Positions 52,766 through 63,611 of a stretch of 64,000 nucleotides of DNA are shown in pieces; the stretch's first letter is position 1; each line of letters begins with the position of its first letter. The notes below the pieces were generated by a model. The model did not search any database and was not told the origin of the DNA. It saw nothing but the letters and a program-made list of their open reading frames with translations. The stretch lies in assembly GCF_000182565.1 (NCBI RefSeq), contig NW_015971551.1:213638-277637 (forward strand). The letters run 5' to 3'. A program made the position numbers and the translations under genes. Origin of the DNA: Spizellomyces punctatus DAOM BR117 (taxonomy: Eukaryota; Chytridiomycota; Chytridiomycetes; Spizellomycetales; Spizellomycetaceae).

Positions 52766-54487
52766 CTAATCAGTGTCCATGGAATCACCCCCGCTCTGAT
52801 CCTGGTTTATACGATCTGCATCAAGGTAAACAGGTGAGTATCCCACGTCTCCTTCCTACATACAGAAACGCCACATACCTTGCACAGATTGCAAGAATGT
52901 TTGGAGGGCTATAATTCACCAGTGAGAATCGGTAGATCAATCAAAAGGCCTTGTAGTCAAATGCATACCTTCCATATCGCTACCTGGAGCTAGATGAAGA
53001 GCCACCAGTGTACCATATCTTAGTGGGATAGTGTCATGTCATTCTGTTGATAGAGGAGTACGTACCTAGCTGTTGAAGTAGAGGCGCCAACTGCCCAGAT
53101 CGTAACGCAGCACTCAAGGACTGCACAGACTGATGCTGTCCGGTCAACTTCCAAGCATAAGGCATTAGAATCTTTCTAGACCCACCTGTGTGAACTCAGG
53201 ACTGTCCATTAATGCTTGAATCTCTGCCGGCGATCTGTTGGCAATTTGAGGAAGATTCGGGAAGAGCGCCGAAGAAATATTTGGGTTGTTGAGAATGGGT
53301 CCAACAGTGTCCGGATTCAGCGCATGCGCCAGGTCACCAGCTACAGACATAGATAAAGGAATTCAAATAATGGTTCCACTTTGGGATGATTGATGAACAT
53401 ACCAGACTCAGCCTCTGCATCTAATGTGGGGAACATTCAGTGTGTTGTATCAGGAATACCAACACATACTTTCTCACCTGATACGCGGATATTGGCCAAA
53501 ACATCACGAATTTGCTCCAATTGGGCAGATGCCGACGCCGAGCTAGGAGTCGTTGCACCTTCACTAGACCCTGCATTCCTGATTACGATGAACATGAGCA
53601 TCGTCATCCAACTAAGAAACCTTGGCAACCCATCATGCGGCGAATACCTGGCGCTTTGCTGTAAGACTTGAAGTAAATCATTCTCCATGGGATCTTGTCC
53701 GGGTGCAGGAGGATTGTTGATAAGATTATTAACCTGTGGAGAAATTGAATTATCAGACTGGTCAGTGCACCTTCGAGTTGGTCTAGGATTTAGCTTCACC
53801 TTTCTGGCTAGTTCTTCGTCCTTGTCTGACTTCGGCTCTGTGAGCCACAAATGGTGAGTATCCCCTTGGCATTCCCAGTGCGGGCATCCAGATTTTCAGA
53901 ATGCTTACCCTGCATCCAGAAGAACAGCTTCTGTGATGACGACTTAAATTTGAGGACATATACGCGTCCATTTGACTGTGACACTTTAACAAAGTCGGCT
54001 TCCTCTATCAGAGTAATGAACTGTAAGCATCGTTCGTTGGGAGGGCTTGGACGAGAGCGCGTAAGAGGACCGACCTGGGAAAATGATCAAATCATCCTCC
54101 ACTGCTCCCGTCCGTCGGTCTTTCCAGTAGAAGTGCATAAGTGAGTCCTGAACCCCAATGCAATCAGTATGCATCGATCAAGCTTGCGAAACTGCGTCAC
54201 CCTTACGTCTCCTTGGTTCATGTAGATCAAGCTGCACATCGACTATGAGTTTCAATTTGTGGCAAAGTTGCTTTCGTTCCCTTACCCTTTTCGCGTGTCT
54301 GGCTTAACAAGAGTTCCCTCGCGAGTGCATTTCCCTATCAACTCAATCTGTCAACCTTCCATTGCCCCAGTGTCGCCGCCATCATCGCCGAAAGGCAGGC
54401 ATACTGACCTGCTCTAAACTCCACCAGGGCTCCCGATCCTCTCTGCGCAGCCGAACCAAAGAGAGCAGCCGGAATACTTGCGGCCAT
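52766..54487 (-). CDS. RPN13: Proteasomal ubiquitin receptor Rpn13
   Basis: Several exons on the minus strand; start ATG 54487 (MAASIPAALFGSAAQRREDR, then GALVEFRA and CTREGTLVKPDTRK). The PRU domain contains DSLMHFYWKDRRTGAVEDDL, SNGRVYVLKFKSSSQKLFFW and MQEPKSDKDEELARKV, with the hydrophobic loop that binds ubiquitin and Rpn2. A Pro/Gly linker leads to the C-terminal DEUBAD-type region (LAHALNPDTVGPILNNPNIS, LFPNLPQIANRSPAEIQALM), which binds UCH37, and an acidic end. The protein docks ubiquitinated substrates on the 19S cap. It uses short exons of 50-200 bp; some borders are approximate. Confidence 0.88.
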
Positions 54488-54726
54488 GGTAAAGTGAATT
54501 ACGAAGGGAAGCGGTAATATTCAGACAGATGAGTGTGATGCGTAACAACAACAGTGCACTGTAGACGCGTTCTTGGGACTACGATCACGTGCACTGTTGG
54601 ATCTGCGAGAATGGAAGTGAGGAATGGACTTGATCCGTACAGATTTGAGTGAAGAAAGAGTGACAAATCTCTATATATTGATGCATCTTGAATAAAATAA
54701 AGTGTACCTATCCCCTCTAGTATTAA
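54488..54726. other. Gap, nothing recognised
   Basis: About 240 bp between RPN13 start and the 3' end of the ethanolamine kinase gene; contains the RPN13 promoter. Confidence 0.35.
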
Positions 54727-56481
54727 TTACAGAGCCAGTACTTCATCCCTTCTCCGTCGGTATTCGCGTAGTCGCATTAAAGCATACTCTAAATAATCAA
54801 AGTCCAAATCGCTGATCTCTGCTTGCACCAGAGCCCATACAGCCCAGTAAAAGTGCGATGCAAGCGAAAATTTTGCCACCTCCTTGTATAGTGTTTCCAC
54901 TTCATCCGTTGAAACCGCATCTGACCCAGTGAAGGACTGAAGATATTCACGGAGCCATCCTAGCTGGAAGGATTTTGTTGGGTATAAAGACCAGTCACAA
55001 TCAAACCCTAGTTACGCGGAAATAAGCAGTAAAGTAAGCTCTTGATCACAATGAATGCAATACCGCAAGCTAAGCCGCTTCCTCATTACCTGCATGCTCG
55101 CAGAAGTGGTTTCCGATGTCAAATCCTCGATAGGAGTAGTTTCCGTACTCATAGTCGATGAAAGAAACGGAATCTGGACGAATGGTGAGATCATTTGCGT
55201 ATAAACACTTTAATTGCCCAAAATACCTCTCGTCTGGTCATACACGATGTTGCCAGAAAGCAAATCATTGTGACAGAATGTTACAGGACTGTTCAATTTC
55301 TCCAATACGTTTTGCAATTGGCGCAGGTCTTCCTTCAGCTCATCCATGTTAAGTGATGCCTTGAACTTCCGGTCAGCTGACGAGTTGCTGTAGGTTGCTG
55401 GTACTGTGAAGATGTCAGATGCGCCCAGCCATTAACAGCCCTGCGATCGGAATTACTACATACCTGCATCTAACCATCGCCAAAGGGTCGAAAAGAGTTT
55501 CGGCACACGTGGTTCCCCAGGCAGATCCACCCGATGCCATCTCGCCAACTGTTCAGCGACCAGTAGGGACTTTCGGGGATGGTGCATGTCTGGTGGAAGG
55601 TCAGTAAGGATCGGGCACCAAGTCGAGTCAACTAGAGGATAATACAAAAAGGCCTACCTTCCACGGAGAACGGTACTCCCTCAACATACCCATACACAAG
55701 ACCGTTATGAAAACGTCCATAGAGCGCAGGACTCAAACCCAACCGCGACAGTGCTATCAAATTCTTACAAAGGAAGTAACAGGAACGTGGCAGAAACGTC
55801 ACAACGAGAATCATCGGCCAACTGAAAAAAACCCAAAAACCACATACGAGCATTTCCTGGCGCCGGTCAATCAAAATATCAGAGCCTTTGCCATAACATC
55901 GGACCAACGCTGACTCTCCTGTTGGCTGATGCAGGCACCGTACGAGCTTATTAGTGATACCAGCCGTGCATTGGATGAATTTCACGTCGCGAGACACATT
56001 CCATGCAGGGAAGAAATGAGCGATAACACTAGCGACACCTTCCTGGCAATGTTCTGGAACTTAGTACTGTGCATGGTGGAATCATCCTATTTATCAATCA
56101 TCCCTTGCCCTCCTCTCCCTCTCCTGCCACCCTCCAACTTTATTTCACTTGTAATTATCTGGTGTCCCTACTCTACATTGTCGTCCAGAATATAAAATCC
56201 CTATGACAAAAGAATGGGCCATTTTATGTAGTGCTCAATTGGGTACTCACCAGCAGGTTGTCATGGTCAATAAAGTAGCTGAAAGAAGAGACACTCTCCA
56301 CCAACTGTTCCGGAGAGCTGTCTTGCTTGTCTTGGGTCTTGAAGTGAACTTGCGAGGGACGACGAGACTCGGGAGGTGTAATGAGACTGTTGGCTCCCTT
56401 CCAGTTCAAATGGGTAGCATCATGCACTGTTGAGCTATCACAGGTCCGATCATATGCATCTGCGGGGTTCTCAACCAACAT
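54727..56481 (-). CDS. EKI1: Ethanolamine kinase (choline/ethanolamine kinase family)
   Basis: Starts at ATG 56481 (MLVENPADAYDRT) and ends at TAA 54727-54729. Key blocks in order: DVKFIQCTAGITNKLVRCLH (nucleotide-binding start), RCYGKGSDILIDRRQE, NLIALSRLGLSPALYGRFHN and GLVYGYVEG, HPRKSLLVAEQLARWHRVDL, VTFCHNDLLSGNIVYDQT (Brenner motif with catalytic Asp), and FIDYEYGNYSYRGFDIGNHF (metal-binding Asp). The C-terminal part contains LREYLQSF and ends RRRRDEVLAL. The enzyme phosphorylates ethanolamine (and weakly choline) with ATP, the first step of the CDP-ethanolamine (Kennedy) pathway; it is cytosolic. The N-terminal leader is unusually long for the family, and several exons are joined by hand. 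Confidence 0.88.
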
Positions 56482-56698
56482 GACTAATCCCATGCAAAAA
56501 AAAAAGTTCAAAAGTTGAGATCAAGCCTAAACCGCCAGGAAGGAAAAATAAATGTCAGATTGGAGATAGGGAGCGGGGTTGCGCAGCAGATTTGCATCGT
56601 CAGGTCACATGTCGTATGGTAACACAGCTTAGTAAGTGTGCGATCAGAGGCTTTGCCCCATTTCCTGCAGCGGAGATCTCCGCTGGGTGCATTTCAAG
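56482..56698. other. Divergent gap, nothing recognised
   Basis: About 220 bp shared by the ethanolamine kinase and HUS1 starts. Confidence 0.3.
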
Positions 56699-58021
56699 AT
56701 GAGGTTGAAGACAAAGGTGATCAACGCGGGTCTTTTGATCAGTTGCGTATCCTGAGATGCTTCTTTTGGGTTGCTTGCTCCAATTAATACTCGCTTGAAA
56801 ATAGAAATGGCTGTCAGTGTGGAGAAAATGGCAAAACGGTGGATCTGGCATTTTTCGCCAGACTACATCCACTTTATCGTTGGGAAGCAAGATATTAGCA
56901 CGACGATGCAAATGTTTGGACAGATAAAGGCGGTTAGTGTTTATGCTGTGACACAATTGGTCAGATCCTTATAGGGCCTCTTATAATACGCGGAAAACAC
57001 TTACAGGATCGCATGTTCGAAGAATATGTAGTAGAAAGTGGTTTCGGAAACAATATCTGGATTGAGCTAACCGGGGAGCATCTTGTACGCGCGCTAAAAT
57101 CCAGCCAGCAAGCCTCTAATGTCGCTATGCGCTTGACAAAAAAAGAAGGACTACCCGTCTTAGCGTTGAGCATTACCAACACGGTGCGCAATCGCTGGGG
57201 CAAAGGCGTTTGTATTTCCGCCTCTCAAAATTTTGGTCAACAGAGTCGTACAGGGAATTGCGTTTTTCTGAGCCAAGATATTCCCGTAAGACCTCTGAAA
57301 TGGCAGGAAGCGGAAGATCTGAAGCAGCCCGTTATGATGGATTACCAAGTAACGAAGGAATCATATGGTTCTAAGTGACATTTTGTTTTAGGCTAATGCA
57401 AACAACTAGGTCCATATTCTCCTTCCACCATTGACGGATGTACGTACGATTGCTGAGCGAATGCGGCCGTTAGGAAACCATATTACTGTGTCGGCCAACA
57501 TGGCCGGGGACTTCCTACTAAAGGTTGAAACCGATGCCGTTCGTGTGGAGACCACGTTTTCGGGTTTGGTCAATCCTGAACTTGGTAATGATCCCGTTCT
57601 TGCTGCTGTGATCAAACATCTGGAAGTTGGATAGTAATGCTCCAAGTAGATCCTGGTCACTGTGACGTCTCCCAACAACCAAGTCTCAGCCGGGACCGTC
57701 AATCACTTGCGCATGTCAGAGTTGACATAAGGGATTTTGTTAAATTTCTGCATAGTTCTGTGATAAATCCGCGTAATGTCGTCTGTTGTAAGTTTGGTCA
57801 TACTCCGCGAGACCCAGCGTCGTAGTTTCGGACAATCGGATCATCTCTATTTAGGTCTGTTCGAGGGACAAGGATTGATTTTGTACGTGTATCTGGGAGA
57901 GGGAACGGACGCCGACGATGGTGCATTTGTCTATTGTAAGCCTGCGCGCTCCTGCTGCGTGGTCATGCAGTTACTAAATCACCTCTGTCACTGTCTAGAC
58001 GTCCCAATGAGATCGCAGTGA
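56699..58021 (+). CDS. HUS1: DNA-damage checkpoint protein HUS1
   Basis: ATG 56699 (MRLKTKVINAGLLI), exon 2 from KMAVSVEKMAKRWIWHFSPD, then DYIHFIVGKQDISTTMQMFG, DRMFEEYVVESGFGNNIWIE, LTGEHLVRALKSSQQASNVA, MRLTKKEGLPVLALSITNT, CVFLSQDIPVRPLKWQEAED, LPPLTDVRTIAERMRPLGNH, TVSANMAGDFLLKVETDAVR and VETTFSGLVNPELG. The end (58021) reads QGLILYVYLGEGTDADDGAF and VPMRSQ. These match HUS1, one of three PCNA-like subunits of the 9-1-1 sliding clamp that activates the ATR/Mec1 checkpoint. It is intron-rich. It converges on CHMP7 with a gap of about 120 bp. Confidence 0.88.
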
Positions 58022-58139
58022 CGGCGAAGCAGCAGCAGAAGTGCGTGTATATTGTGTATATATTACGACTCATAACTTAAATTATATGTATAAACTGGCC
58101 TCCGGTTTCTCTGCGCTAATATACAGATGTGTGTTAAGA

Positions 58140-59990
58140 TTATGCAAGCAGGGCCTCCGGTATCTGGTCGCGGGACGCTTTCTTTTGTGAAACTTTGCCC
58201 ACGGACGGTGTTGCCCCCATCGCGGATATTTGGTCTTCCAACAGAAGTGCATCTAGTTCGGCGTCAAGCTCATGTGTCGCAATAGGGATCGCCGAAGATG
58301 AAGCGGCATTGGGTTTAGCCGGTGCAGCCACGGGCGGTACGTATCCAGTCACTGTTGGGTGTTCTGCCTTCTCAACCGCCAGTTCTGTGTTCACGACCGG
58401 CAGCTTTTCTACTTCCTCCGCGAGGAGTGCATCTAGTTCCTTTTCAAGGTCCTCATCTTCTTCTGGCTTGAGAATCATATTCTGGCCCACAGCCATGGCC
58501 TCGTCAATCTCAGCTTGATCAGCCAACGCGTCTTGCAATTTATCCATTGTTCCCTCTACCGCCTCCACAGTCAGACCAGATTCCTTAATAAATGATTTCA
58601 AAGCATTAGAGCCGGCATCATAAGCTGTGAGAACCTGCAGGAGTAAGATAATATTGTCAGGAATGTTGCTTATACATCTGAGTGATCCTAGAAGGCGACG
58701 TACCTCTGTCTCCGTCTCCGCCGACTGAATCTTGCCAATAATACCCTCAATTGTTTCCACCGAATGGAGTCGTTTCTCAAGAACTTGGGTAACTAGTTTC
58801 TTTTGCCGGATGTGATACAAAGCGCGCTCTTTTTGTCCGGCGCGAAGACGCTGTTGCGCCATCTTAGTGAGACTTTGATTTGGTAAAATGTTAGCTAGTT
58901 ATACGACTAGCTCCATTACAAACACTACAACTCCGCAACTTACTCTACGATCCTCTCTTCAAGTTCGTCAACCTGCTTGTGAAGCATGGCCATTGTGGAC
59001 TTCAGAGTAACAATACCGCGGTCCGTACTCGTAATGACCAGACTCGATTGGCTTGAAGTCAACGGTTTTACTTTCACAATCTAAAGGAGACTGATGAGGT
59101 TCTCTGATGTAGCTATGGTCGAGGACAGGGAACATACTCCACGCTCCGAGTTGGTAGGGTCCTCTGCGATCAACACATTGCCGCTCTGCTGAAGGTAAAC
59201 CTGCACTAGCTCAAAATCCAAGTGGGAGGGCTTTCGTCCGGCTCTGGCTTCCGCCGCCCTATCGAATTGCTCTTGGAAGTTGCTCATACTAAGTACGTGA
59301 TCAGAGGCATAGTGAGCATCCTTCCGGATGGTCTCCAACAAAGCTTCAGCGGTTTCCTGCCAAATCACGTTGGTCAGCGCGAATGATGTAAAACAGACAT
59401 AACTTATACCCACTTTAACGAGTGGAATCACGACATGAGCACCATGCATGCTATGGGACTTTGGTTGTTCACCACCACCAGTAATTTGACTTATGCCCCA
59501 CGAGAGCGGTGCTACGATCAGCGAAGAAACGGCCCAGGAAGCCCATCCTTGTGGTGAGCCCGATCGTTGTTTATATTTCGCTAGAGGTATAAGGTCCCCA
59601 GTTCGCTCCATATCGGCCTGACCATGTAAAGAGCCATTAGATGCTGTCTGTGATTGTGTAGAAAGACTACCCGCCACATACCAGAACTGTGCCGAGTCCC
59701 AGCGGCACAAGTCCCCTTCTCTTGAACTTAGTTTCCAGGCTGTCAGCATCAAAGGACAGAACATGCTCGCCAAGTAAACCCAATCCACAGGCTTCCGTTA
59801 GTACCCCACGCCAAAATGCCATTTTCTCGTCATAGGAAGGTGCATTGAGGGTGCTTCTGGAAGCAGGAAAGCGCGAGAAGAGGAAAGATACTTTGTCGTT
59901 GGCTTTCTGATCTGTCGAAGACCAAAAAGGCAACGACTCAAGATAACTTTCAAGATTAGGATATCGAGCTCGTATTTTGCTGTTGGTCAT
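58140..59990 (-). CDS. CHMP7: ESCRT-III-related protein CHMP7
   Basis: ATG 59990 (MTNSKIRARYPNLESYLESL). The N-terminal ESCRT-II-like half contains KMAFWRGVLTEACGLGLLGE, SLETKFKRRGLVPLGLGTVL and PQGWASWAVSSLIVAPLSWG. The middle has ETAEALLETIRKDAHYASDH and LDFELVQVYLQQSGNVLIAE. The C-terminal half is Snf7-like: MLHKQVDELEERI, RAGQKERALYHIRQKKLVTQ, VLEKRLHSVETIEGIIGKIQ and VEAVEGTMDKLQDALADQAE, followed by the acidic DEDLEKELDALLAEEVEKLP. The combination of winged-helix N-terminus with a Snf7 domain is CHMP7 (yeast Chm7), which seals the nuclear envelope and monitors pore assembly. Introns are at about 58635-58705, 58870-58940, 59085-59130, 59360-59410 and 59620-59690. Confidence 0.9.
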
Positions 59991-60275
59991 GATCAACCTG
60001 GGAAATAGACAGGAATGGAATTGCGAAATTTAAATGCCGATCTCGTTTGGTTGAGGTTGAGCGCCAGCTATCACGTCAGAATATGACACATGATAGTTGC
60101 CGCATTTGGACGATAGTATGGCGCAGCTCGCGGAGTTTCGTCCAGTCCCATGTCCGATCAATCCCCCAGCACTTATTTCGTAGTGGCCAGTAAGAACTGC
60201 CGTTTAGTGTGGTATGGTTCGTACTTGGCATGACCAGGTAAATGATGGTATTGATGAATATGAGTAACATGACAG
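59991..60275. promoter_or_regulatory. Divergent region between CHMP7 and the CCDC66-like gene
   Basis: About 285 bp; may contain an undiscovered first exon of the CCDC66-like gene. No motif supported. Confidence 0.3.
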
Positions 60276-62606
60276 CTAAATACATTCCTTGATCCCTCTT
60301 TGAAGAATAAAGAACTTGAAAGACAAAAATGGCTGGAGGACTTGGCAGCTCAATCGCGGCAGTTACAAGAACGAAAGCAGAAGGAAGCGGCAGAAAAAAA
60401 GGAGATGCAACTGGTAGAGTTCAGATAAGAAATTTCGGAAACATTTGAGCCCAGGGATTTACGAAGAACTGGCAGGTCTATAGCAGCATGTTCGAGGTTC
60501 CTTGGAAATCAAAATCTTTTGCCCCCGAGCAAAGGATAGAACCATTAGAAGGACTGTCCAAAGCCAGAAGAGTACGCTAAAAAAGAGTAATTTTATACAA
60601 GTTACATACAATTTTGACAAGATCGTCGGTTTCCTTTAGAGAACGCTGACTGCCATTCATCAATTGGAAGCACAGCCATCTTCACAGGTGTGGAACAATT
60701 TTTTCACGATATTAGCTTCCAACTCTGCAACTAACGTCCCTTACTTACTCTCAGATAATATCAGCAGGTACTTCATCCCATCTGCTATAAAGTTTCTGAA
60801 CACTGAATATAACAATACTGGTCTTCGAAAGATCTACCCGCACGCAAAAGTAACCGCCCAGCCCGGATTGTTGAGGAGACACCCGATGATTTTTTCTGGA
60901 ATCGACGATCGACAGGTGGTGGTGGGGCACCTTTACGGAATAGGGAAGGGCATATCAGCGCGCTCCGGAGACGACCCCCAACCCCGCCAACAGACGGTGG
61001 CAGTCGCGTCGAAGCGCATAATGTCCCACAGACGCACATAGCTAGCTCAGCGGAACCCCCAATAATTCAACAACCCGCTGAACCTTCATACCCTGCTCCT
61101 GCGTCCAGGTTTGCACGCACAAAAGGAACTTTTGGACCTGAAGACTCTGACAATACCCGACGCAGAGCCGAGGCACTGGAATGGCAGGCTTGCTTGCAAA
61201 AGCAAATTGAGGAAAAGAAGGCGAGGGAACGTCAAGAGAAAGCAGCGGCAGATGCAGCAGAGCGTAGAAGGCAGCTTAAGTGGGAGCAGGAAGCCGGTAT
61301 CCTGCCAGTTGCCAAGGAGAGCCCACCCGTCCAGGTAGAACAGTCGACAGTGAAACCCATGAAGAGTACTTCAAGCAATGCCAGTGAAAGCACTCCACAA
61401 CAATTGCAAAGCCGCATTCCTCGTCTGCGCCGAGAAATGCCAAGCTCTGGTAGTGAAAAGCTGTCAGAAGAGCTGCAAATTATGGCTACCACAGTTGAGC
61501 GCTTACTGCAAATTGCACCGCGCCGAACTGATATTACGAACAATAAAGGGGTCCGACATGTTGATAAGCTCCAACGCGTAAGAGCGTCAGCACCAGGTTC
61601 TATGACAAAGGGACCCGGGCAGCAAAGAAGAATCATGACCACTGCATTGCATTCTGGTCCCGGAAAATCCGTTATGGAGGCGCCCAAAAAGAGGGTGTTA
61701 TCTGCAGTTCACGACGGAGAAAAGACATCACAACCCCGGCCAATAAGTTCGCAGCAACATTTCACGCAAAAACCCTCACCGGCGCAACGATTGCCCAAAA
61801 TCAAGTCAAAACAAGATGTACCACACTCCAAGCCCGCTTCCAACCATCCGACGCCCCGTCCCCCCTCCTCCGAACCACTCCTGCGGTCATCCACCAGAAG
61901 AATAAAGGTCTCAAACTCAAACCAGAGGCAGAGCCAGCAGAGCCAGACACGGGAAAGCGTGATAATAGAACAGAAAGAATGGAAAAGAATAAAAGCCCTC
62001 ACCGAGCCTCAGACCAATCTTCAGCCGGCACAGCCCACATTCCAAGACTCCGCTGAGAGTGAAGAAGGAATCACCAGTGCTCTTCAACAGAGCAAAAATG
62101 CCGTCGAAAAATCAGACACCTCCGTGAACGGATGTAGTAACTTGCTTAAAAAAAGCAAACTTGAATGTCCCGAGAAGAACGGAGGGGCAAGACCGCCCAA
62201 CAAAAATTCCCTACCTAGTTCCTCTGCGTTGCATAATGATTCCGACTCTAGTGATATTCCACCAAACAACGTTCACCAGGAGGCAATGACGACATGGCTG
62301 ACGAGCCTTCGTTCGCCATCACCGCCAATACCTACTCTCCAATTCAAGGATATAACAACCAGGTCTAAGCAGCAATCTATATCATTGTCTGTTGAGCAAC
62401 CAAAGGTTGGTGGATGTGAAGTCGCAGTGAAACAACTTCATTTTGATGCTGTTTAATTTGTATCATAGGACCCACCAACTTCCAAAAGACCGTCCTCGGA
62501 CGAGCAGAAAGTAGCTGCAGCACTTGATCAGTTGCGTAATTTTGAAAGTATATTAGTGGAAGAAAGGCGACGATTGGATCAAGAAATGTCAAAGACTGCC
62601 AAATAA
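60276..62606 (+). CDS. CCDC66: CCDC66-like coiled-coil protein, 5' end uncertain
   Basis: Reading starts at an acceptor-like gacag before 60276 (LNTFLDPSLKNKELERQK, WLEDLAAQSRQLQERKQKEA). After an intron near 60415 come several short exons through about 60890, then a continuous frame DDFFWNRRSTGG ... NTRRRAEALEWQACLQKQIE, EKKARERQEKAAADAAERRR, QLKWEQEAGILPVAKESPPV. This is followed by about 370 residues of polar Ser/Thr/Pro-rich sequence and a last exon DPPTSKRPSSDEQKVAAALD ... LDQEMSKTAK after an intron that begins at gttggtggat (62405). The Lys/Glu/Arg helices of the form WLxELDxQ and QIEEKK resemble CCDC66, a centriolar-satellite and ciliary microtubule protein. No start ATG was found, so the first exon lies upstream or the 5' end is misassigned. 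Confidence 0.6.
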
Positions 62607-62990
62607 TATTAATACGCCTTTTCATTCGCTACGAGGTGCCTCTGAACGTTTCAAAATCATGATAACTGTATCACATGTAGTCCATAGAATGTGCATGCGG
62701 AACGACGCAGCTTTTGGTGTAGAACATAGCAGCTTTTTGGTTAGAGGACTATCTCGTATCTCGTCAAGTGAACTCTAATGATTCCATGCGGAGTCTGTTC
62801 AGATACTGACATTCCAAGATGAAGCTACCATAGTGCGGAAGTGATTGAAATGGCACTAGGACCCATTATTATCCGGATTAATCCGGTTAGTCATATCGCA
62901 TAATCAGAACCCCCTTCTATCGCTTAATGTTTTTTTTTTTTTTCAGCTGGACCCCATTTTGCCACAATCGAGGTCTATAAAAGGGGGTCA
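62607..62990. other. Intergenic with a palindrome
   Basis: A perfect 14-bp palindrome, ccggattaatccgg, lies at 62873-62886, about 100 bp upstream of the TATA-like box (tctataaaaggg) near 62974. A poly-T tract (about 62930-62943) is also present. Confidence 0.6.
62974..62984 (+). promoter_or_regulatory. TATA-like box of small spliced element, copy 2
   Basis: tctataaaaggg followed by a C/T-rich leader, as in copy 1 (ctatataaacc near 4974). Position relative to the ORF (about 100 bp) is similar in both copies. Confidence 0.55.
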
Positions 62991-63014
62991 TTACTCCCTC
63001 TTCCCTCTTTCCTC

Positions 63015-63370
63015 TTTACCCATCCTCGACTCTCGAAGCATCTGCGCAACGCCCACGCAGCACTCTCAAGTCCATCATCATGAGAATGCCGCTCTGGTGC
63101 CGAGGACCTCGCCCTCCCAGCAAAAACAACATAACCCCTTGCAAACGCTGCTACTACTATATTGCTACGATCGCAGGTATGCATTATCTTTGTATTTTCC
63201 CACGCGGATTATCCAGTCTAATTATTCTGATCTACCTTAGTATCTGAACATCCTCCGACTAAAGAATTTCGGAATCAAGGGCTTAGTAGGATTTCTCTCG
63301 TGTGGTGGGCTTAGTTACCCGGTTAGAACAACCGTAATGTATTGCATGTGTAATTGGGCCTAGTAGTAGT
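63015..63370 (+). repeat. Dispersed spliced element, copy 2
   Basis: Second copy of the block at 5005-5348, same orientation. It shares the leader, ORF, intron and 3' non-coding parts. The copies lie near opposite ends of the window, about 58 kb apart, so the family is dispersed rather than tandem. Confidence 0.7.
63080..63314 (+). CDS. Small spliced ORF, copy 2 (56 aa)
   Basis: Exon 1 is 63080-63176, the intron 63177-63240 (gtatgc...cttag, branch-like tctaatt inside) and exon 2 63241-63314. It reads MRMPLWCRGPRPPSKNN, then NITPCKRCYYYIATIA and, across the intron, VSEHPPTKEFRNQGLSRISL with TAG after VWWA. Exon 1 is the same length as in copy 1 and 25 of 32 residues match. No secretion signal or known domain was recognised; the cysteine-rich, aromatic stretch (CKRCYYYIA) is distinctive. 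Function unknown. Confidence 0.4.
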
Positions 63371-63611
63371 TGGTTGGTTGTAAGGAGGGAATTACTTGGC
63401 TTTTCCGAACCAGTTGTCGCCGGTTTATTCCCTGGTGTAGTAGCTAGTGCCAGTTTCTGTCACCTAATACACTATCCAAGATCTCCGACCAGCCTTATTT
63501 AACCTGATTGGATTCAGCATTGGATTGAAGTTCAACCGGAGAGAACCGTTTTACGGTTCTGCAAGCATGAAAGCAACTGTCAGATCTCACCTAGATCCTA
63601 TCAAGTAAAAC
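63371..63611. other. Intergenic, nothing recognised
   Basis: Upstream of the ELP5-like start at 63612. No motif supported. Confidence 0.3.

Noticed and set aside
61232-62002. Antisense frames over the CCDC66-like gene
   Set aside because: They lie opposite low-complexity Ser/Gln-rich codons and have no domains.
62959-63240. Unspliced 93-residue frame over mini-element copy 2
   Set aside because: It starts before the TATA-proximal ATG and reads through the intron; the spliced reading is conserved with copy 1.
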